Positions 59,601 to 64,000 of a stretch of DNA of 64,000 nucleotides are shown piece by piece. Within the stretch, counting starts at the first letter, position 1, and every line of letters starts with the position of its first letter. The translations under genes were made by a program, and so were the position numbers. The stretch comes from Sipunculus nudus (Eukaryota; Annelida; Sipuncula; Golfingiida; Sipunculidae): NCBI GenBank assembly GCA_026874595.1, contig CM049317.1:25388401-25452400 (forward strand), read 5' to 3'. The notes beneath the pieces were generated by a model that searched no databases, was not told where the DNA came from, and was given only the letters and a program-made list of their open reading frames with translations.

Positions 59601-62600
59601 GCAAAGATCCAGTAGTCTACATTGGATTCTCCAGGGGGGAGGATGCTTGATAGGGACTTGGAAACGTTCTCCGAGGACGGCGTCACCAGTGTCTGATTTC
59701 TTTGGCCTTGTAGGCCTCTAGCAGCAGAAGAACATGCTTCTGGTGCATCTTCCCATCCTCTCTCCTTATACACTCCTTTTATACATCGAATGGAATTTTC
59801 ATTTTGTGTGAATACCTCCCCGTCGCCTTTATTGCAGTCACGTCCTATATATGGACCTTAAAGAATGCATGGTATATGTACAGCACTAGTGTTTCGAAGT
59901 AAGAATTAGGACAATCGATCATATATGATGTAAAATAAGCAAACCCGATATAAGGGTCCTTAACACATCCATAAATAATGGTTTTGTTTTTCCTTTGCAT
60001 GCTTTTGGTTTTTGCTCCAACTAAAGCTAAATTGTTTCATTATTCGGGCTCAAGTTAAAGTGTTTGTAATGTTTATATACATATTTCAACTGGAATATAT
60101 TTTCTTCAACAAATAATTAGAAATTATCATGTATTACCTCCACTACAGACATATTTTTTCTTATGGTCACAGGGATGAATCCCCATGACTAATTTCTTCA
60201 TTTCATCTCGCGAGACCGACGCACAAAGCGATATGTTGGTTGGCATGAGATTTGGATGCTTCCACGTAGTCCATTTGATTAGTTCTGCAGTATAAAATAT
60301 CACATAGACATGTTACCTTATCATTTCATTACACATATATCAGTTCATTCTATGACAGCGCATAGATAAATTATCATATGAAGATCCTTCATTTGTCTTA
60401 ATCTCTTTCTAAGTGTGCTTGTAGAAAAACGGACATACGGATGATTAATCATAAGAACATTACCTAAAGAAACAAATAGAAAAAATTCCAGTAAGTAATC
60501 AGACATAATTTAACGGGACCAGGTGTAGGATCTAAGCCTTGCCATGTTTTTCCGTATATATTATCGCCACCATCTGTAAAAGGTGTCCGACAGGACAGCC
60601 AGTAGAGGGCAGTGGCGGAGGACTGAATAAGGATATCTACTTTCACGAAACCTTGTTTATCCCGTAACCAGGTTAGAGTAATGAATCCTAAATGCTCTCG
60701 TTATATAACGGGACCGACAGATAGATGAATGATTTTGACCTCAATTTTCACGTGATAAATGAACTAACACAGCTCAACAATCACACAAGGCAACAAACTT
60801 TATTTATTACCACATATACGCATAACAATATCCTTGGCATTATACACTAAAGCGAACCACGTATGTGACCTCGTGCCCTTCTGACTCTAGCTAAGGGAAT
60901 CTGCAATAAATATTCATTGTTCAAATTTAAGGGTGCCTGATGATAATTAAACGTTTTACTCCGAGGTCCATGCGCCTGGATCTGTTGTATATAGATATGA
61001 GCGTTCAGCACTATATTCTTAAAATTTACCAAAAGTTATCTAGTGGATAAATATGACAAAATAGGCATTTCATTAAAGGTTAATGATCTTCTGATCATTT
61101 TTAAAACTTGTAAACTCATTCAAATGTTAAATATAGAATGTTTTGACCATGTTATTGTCTAAAAATGTCCATATCCATATAAATTAGATATATTCCGCAA
61201 CTTTTTAAAACCGATCACTATTTGAATATTGGGATTAAATCTGTAGAGAACAATTTTCTTTCAGAATATGTACACTTGATGAAGAAATTTTGAACCCTTA
61301 AATTGTGAACGCTTCTATCATACTATACTTGTTATCATAAACCAAATTCCCCAATGTTTGTGATAACGACTTTTTTGAAACAACGAGCGGAACATGTAAG
61401 AAACTTTTATGACATGATATCTTTACTGTGTATTTCTACAATTCCAACAAACTATTTCAATTGATCCGAAGATCAATTGAAACCCAAATAAACAATCCAG
61501 AGTTGAGTTCATGAAGTATATTAAACAGCCTTTACAAACAGGCCTAGGAAGCTTGTTAACTATTTAGTATTTTATATTTTGACTTAGATCACCAGATGTG
61601 TCTATAAGATACTATTACTCTTTAATTTGGAAACATTATCTAAAATTTAAATACATACATATATTTACATATATATATATAAATATACATATACACATGA
61701 TCTCACCTACTTGATTTTTTGCCTCGGGCATACCATGCTCGATCTGACGTGTTTTTTCCACAGAAATAATTCCCTTGCATACAGCCATTCTTGACGCATT
61801 GTGTGGAATAACGATATCCCAGGCTATTTCCACAGCAGCACATAGCTTTTTTTAGAATTGGTCCCTGGGGAAAGACAGTATGAACCATTACATATGAAAA
61901 CAGGTTAATTTTGATTTGTTGTGGAAATAAAATTTTACAGTTGTTGAAATATATATTATAAATATTGAATAATCGGTTATCTGTGCACCTTATGCAGTGA
62001 ATAGTACTTGTACGTTCCACAAAACGTCTCACAGTTTTCAATATTTATCACATTTGTACATGATTGGTTCACTCTTGTTTCTTCAGAATCTTCATAACAT
62101 CCCTGGAAATGCATTTTCTGAGCAGACCCATCAGCTGAAATGTGAAACAGATTCGTGAATATATGTATGAGTGTGTTGAAATGTGAGAATTTAATCTCTT
62201 AGTCAGTTACTTACATCATATTGAAACAGAGGCATGTTAGCAGCTCATTCCAGTTTACTGTCACCTCTTATGATCATTTGAAGAAACATAAGATATTTTG
62301 CTTTGGTATTATTTTCTCAGCTGATGTACGATAGTGACTCCCTTTAATTGGACATGTTCCCCACCAAAAGACGTCATGATCCTTTATTTACCTTACCGTT
62401 AACACATATACTTGTGCATGTGAAATATGTGCTCACATTGGATCCATGACCAATACAGAGGAACCGCCTTGCCACCGATCCAGGCGTTCTTCGTTGAGGA
62501 TTTACTTAGCAGCTGTTGCAGTGTTCCGTGTGTATTCTTATCATTGTCAACGGCCAACGTACCACCATGCTGTTTACAAAACTCGCTTGCGTCTGACCAT

Positions 62601-63810
62601 CCCTTTTTTCCTTGATACAGACAGAATCTTCGGAGACCTTTGTTGTAATTAACAAGGACAAGGAAAATAATTTGTTTTTTGTTTTTTTTTCAATTTCTAA
62701 TGTTCTAACTTTTACAGTTATTATCTCAGTTCATATAGTTATAATATTAATAATAATCATATACATAATCATAATCATGATCATTATAATATTAATAATA
62801 TACAATAATAATAATAATAAATGATAAAACAATTGAGTTACAAGAGTATACTGGAAACAGTCTCATGTAATATTGACGAAAGGAGCAGGAATTTCTTGGT
62901 ATATGGCACTCATACAATAAGGATATTATTAGGAAACTTTGATAATATTAAAGTAAAATTGTAAAAGATGCTGACTCTGTGACCAGAAAAATTTAACATT
63001 GTTTAGCAGGACAGAACTTTGCACAACATTGCCTTTATAATACGTTTTATATGTTTGTAACATGTTTGTAAACATGCTTCTAAACACAGAACCATTCGGA
63101 TGGAAAAGGTTGATTCTATGTGATGTTTGTGCATAGAATGCAATTCAAGTTGTTGGATTTTTTTTTATTTTGCACAAATAATGCATATACAATACCCATA
63201 TTCCACAGTTAATGTGAACATCGTTTCTGCGAAACAATAATATATATTCAGATCTTGTTCTACTTGTATACTACAGACTATTTTTACAGCCCTAAGGTGT
63301 AGAGGTGTAGCATGCTTTAGCTTCATGAACTGATTTGAAATAACAAATATATAATACTTCTTTAATGGTTCACATAATTGTACACGTGTAATTGTAACAA
63401 GGAAATAGAGAACAACATGTGTCAATTAATTATTTATTATGTTTCAAAATGTCAATTTTAGCCATGATCAATATATTATATTTTATATAATATAAAAAAG
63501 CCGTGTGATCCATTGATAAGCAATTCACGTAGGAACTGATACTCTTTCAGTAGAGGGATATCAGAAGATAGACAATATAATTTCATGGTAAGTTTGAAAC
63601 AACGACAAATTTCAATCAGGCTGATAAAAACATTTTTAGATAGGGCATTTGATTTAGTGTCTCAGTTTTTCAGAAAACGTTAAGTCACTTTGAATACTTA
63701 ACAGAAAGGACGCCCTTACCATTTGCTGTATTCAGGCATTGTTGCTCGGATTTGTTGACAACCGATATTGAAATTAAAACGCATGACAAAAGGAAGCGTG
63801 CGAAGGCCAT
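51900..63810 (-). CDS. Gene 3: CTLD/WSC receptor with tyrosine-rich tail
   Basis: Exons from 5' to 3': signal peptide 63810-63720; CTLD1 first half 62637-62437; WSC 62134-61989 and 61864-61711; CTLD1 second half 60284-60138; CTLD2 first half 59856-59572; stalk mini-exons 58552-58499, 54892-54839, 54381-54328 and 53733-53680; membrane span 53087-52988; tail 52584-51900. Junction phases agree throughout. I could not find the exon for the second half of CTLD2, which should lie between 59572 and 58552. The product should be a single-pass receptor able to recruit SH2 proteins after tyrosine phosphorylation. The ligand is unknown. Confidence 0.78.
52988..53087 (-). CDS. Gene 3 exon: membrane span
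   Basis: A 100-bp exon, phase 1 to 2, acceptor CTTCAG, donor GTAATG. It encodes GQQTYLMGTMVKVGSGIGG and then AILLLIGAVLLCLIR. The starting GQ and closing IR match gene 2. Confidence 0.82.
53166..53209. repeat. (TA)n microsatellite
   Basis: Pure TA tract in the intron before the membrane-span exon. Confidence 0.9.
53516..53568. repeat. (TA)n microsatellite
   Basis: Pure TA tract ending in GATAGATAG. Confidence 0.9.
53680..58552 (-). CDS. Gene 3 stalk: tandem 54-bp mini-exons
   Basis: Four intact mini-exons of exactly 54 bp (58552-58499, 54892-54839, 54381-54328, 53733-53680), phase 1 at both ends, encode variants of DRQTRKTTTTLVQGEGKTG, basic and Thr-rich. Two more are broken: 55699-55655 has lost its donor end to a (TA)n tract, and 56560-56528 has lost its acceptor end. 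The intact copies at 54.3 and 54.8 kb lie in nearly identical 511-bp units with matching GA-rich intron sequence. Inclusion of any subset of intact copies keeps the frame, so stalk length could vary by splicing. Confidence 0.75.
54100..55130. repeat. Two nearly identical 511-bp tandem units
   Basis: Intron plus mini-exon units repeat with an offset of 511 bp (TCTTGC at 54331 and 54842), including long identical stretches such as TGGTAGACGTTAGAGAATAC. This suggests recent duplication. More diverged units lie at 53.7, 55.7, 56.5 and 58.5 kb. Confidence 0.85.
55583..55647. repeat. (TA)n microsatellite that consumed a mini-exon donor
   Basis: A long TA tract directly abuts the truncated mini-exon at 55655-55699, replacing the AGGGCAAGACAG and donor found in intact copies. 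Confidence 0.85.
56600..56630. repeat. (TA)n microsatellite
   Basis: TA tract followed by ACACACAC. Confidence 0.85.
56880..58275 (+). repeat. Tandem repeat of about 338 bp
   Basis: CTAATTTCAGGTTTCCA (one copy CTAATATCAG) recurs at 57026, 57357, 57461, 57801 and 58138, giving spacings of 331, 104, 340 and 337. Each unit also holds GGTGGCACCACCAGTCTGCAG and a TTCTAGRTSCAATGRTTA block. The array ends with CAGACAGGCAGACGGGCA. No coding sequence is supported. It lies in the large intron between stalk mini-exons of gene 3. Confidence 0.85.
59320..59381 (-). pseudogene. Relic or alternative stalk exon of gene 2 type in gene 3
   Basis: After acceptor CTATTCAG, in phase 1, the sequence reads SNASKITTSDYNSS and continues to a TAA. 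The start matches the (A)NASK/DASK start of the gene 2 stalk exons, but no donor is present. If used it would end the protein after half of CTLD2; it is more likely a decayed stalk exon. Confidence 0.3.
59572..59856 (-). CDS. Gene 3 exon: first half of CTLD2
   Basis: A 285-bp exon, phase 1 at both ends, acceptor CTTTAAG, donor GTGAGT. It encodes CIKGVYKERGWEDAPEAC and ends YWIFATNNVWLWDTG, aligned to gene 2 YWLSATNILWQWHMG. Possible N-glycosylation sites are NSI, NQT and NVS. It is 27 bp longer than the gene 2 exon. Confidence 0.8.
60138..60284 (-). CDS. Gene 3 exon: second half of CTLD1
   Basis: A 147-bp exon, phase 1 at both ends, acceptor CTGCAG, donor GTAATA. It encodes LIKWTTWKHPN, SLCASVSRDE and HPCDHKKKYVCSGG. 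It is diverged from genes 1 and 2 but has the same length and cysteine positions. Confidence 0.82.
60511..60715. mobile_element. 185-bp insertion with 10-bp target duplication
   Basis: TAACGGGACC occurs at 60511-60520 and again at 60706-60715, bracketing 185 bp that include CCAGTAGAGGGCAGTGGCGG, a motif common in SINE bodies. It lies in the intron between the WSC and the second half of CTLD1 in gene 3. The family is not identified. Confidence 0.5.
61711..61864 (-). CDS. Gene 3 exon: second half of WSC-like domain
   Basis: A 154-bp exon, phase 0 to 1, acceptor TCCCCAG, donor GTAGGT. It encodes MCCCGNSLGYRYSTQC, NGCMQGNYFCGKNTSDRAWY. CCCGNSLG and the final CG give the clearest WSC match of the three genes. 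Confidence 0.85.
61989..62134 (-). CDS. Gene 3 exon: first half of WSC-like domain
   Basis: A 146-bp exon, phase 1 to 0, acceptor ATTTCAG, donor GTGCAC (weak). It encodes QKMHFQGCYEDSEE, INIENCETFC and YYSLHK, close to the WSC pattern GCYxDS...ExCxxxC. Confidence 0.85.
62437..62637 (-). CDS. Gene 3 exon: first half of CTLD1
   Basis: A 201-bp exon, phase 1 at both ends, donor GTGAGC. The acceptor AACAAAG at 62638-62639 was chosen because it keeps the frame and length close to the paralogues. It encodes FCLYQGKKGWSDASEFC, GGTLAVDN and AWIGGKAVPLYWSWIQ. Confidence 0.8.
62740..62823. repeat. (AAT)n/(ATC)-rich microsatellite
   Basis: Runs of TAATAATAAT and ATAATCAT motifs in the first intron of gene 3. 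Confidence 0.75.
63720..63810 (-). CDS. Gene 3 exon: signal peptide
   Basis: ATG at 63810 starts MAFARFLLSCVLISISVV, a signal sequence, followed by NKSEQQC and the phase-1 donor GTAAGG. The exon is 91 bp. One cysteine shortly before the donor is shared with the other copies. Confidence 0.82.
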
Positions 63811-64000
63811 GTTGATCCGCACTACTGTAATGTTAGCTGATCTGTGTGTCCATGGAGATTAGGGTCCGAGCATTACACGGTTCTATAAATAATGACCTGT
63901 TTGTCACGCAGAGTGAATGTTTTTGCGAGAATCAAAAAAGATAAGTATCATACATCCTTTTTGATGAAGTGCATTTACATTTCATCTGTTACACTGAATT

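Noticed and set aside
60464-60646. Open frame with cysteines between WSC and CTLD1 exons of gene 3
   Set aside because: It lies inside the 185-bp insertion bounded by TAACGGGACC, not in a family exon.

Overview
The window looks like a piece of an AT-rich animal genome. It holds short exons with GT/AG splice sites, introns full of (TA)n tracts, and many transposon fragments. I see no bacterial operon, rRNA or confident free-standing tRNA. The gene family (C-type lectin-like domains, CTLDs, combined with WSC domains) and the repeat types suggest a lophotrochozoan, perhaps a bivalve mollusc. That is inference; nothing in the sequence names the species.

The content is a tandem cluster of paralogous type I membrane receptors, all on the minus strand. 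I rebuilt exons from splice signals, intron phase and alignment of the copies to each other. Gene 1 (exons at 1-2324, cut by the left edge) may start from a signal-peptide exon at 14070-14184. A decayed copy lies at about 25.8-29.1 kb and scraps of another at 22.4-23.6 kb. Gene 2 runs from 43415 to 32180. Gene 3 runs from 63810 to 51900. The ancestral layout is: signal peptide, first half of CTLD1, a two-exon WSC-like domain, second half of CTLD1, CTLD2 in two exons, a stalk made of repeated mini-exons, one membrane span, and a cytoplasmic tail rich in tyrosine motifs. All extracellular junctions are phase 1 except the one inside the WSC domain.

Three points stand out. First, the WSC domain sits inside CTLD1, in the long-loop position, in every copy. 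Second, the stalk has been lengthened separately in genes 2 and 3 by tandem duplication of unrelated phase-1 mini-exons (57 bp and 54 bp). Third, the tails differ in fate. Gene 3 has a long tail with ITAM-like, ITIM-like and YxxP tyrosines, cut short by one in-frame TAA with 73 open codons beyond it. The tail exon of gene 2, and that of the pseudogene, meets a stop at its first complete codon although the old frame is still readable. This looks like a small innate-immune-type receptor family turning over by duplication, tail loss and pseudogenisation.

Between and inside the genes are: a probable solo LTR (2433-3250); a minisatellite (6.24-8.88 kb) containing a LINE 3' fragment; a decayed L1/Tx1-like LINE (ORF2 at 16.3-18.2 kb, ORF1 at 21.3-22.2 kb); a 1.2 kb element with pogo/Tigger-like ends and a TA target duplication (35445-36664); a 1.5 kb hAT-like element with an 8-bp target duplication (46241-47740); three tRNA-headed SINE copies; and a roughly 338-bp tandem repeat (56.9-58.3 kb). 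The long stretches at 8.9-14.0, 29.2-31.6 and 47.8-51.6 kb contain no gene I can support.
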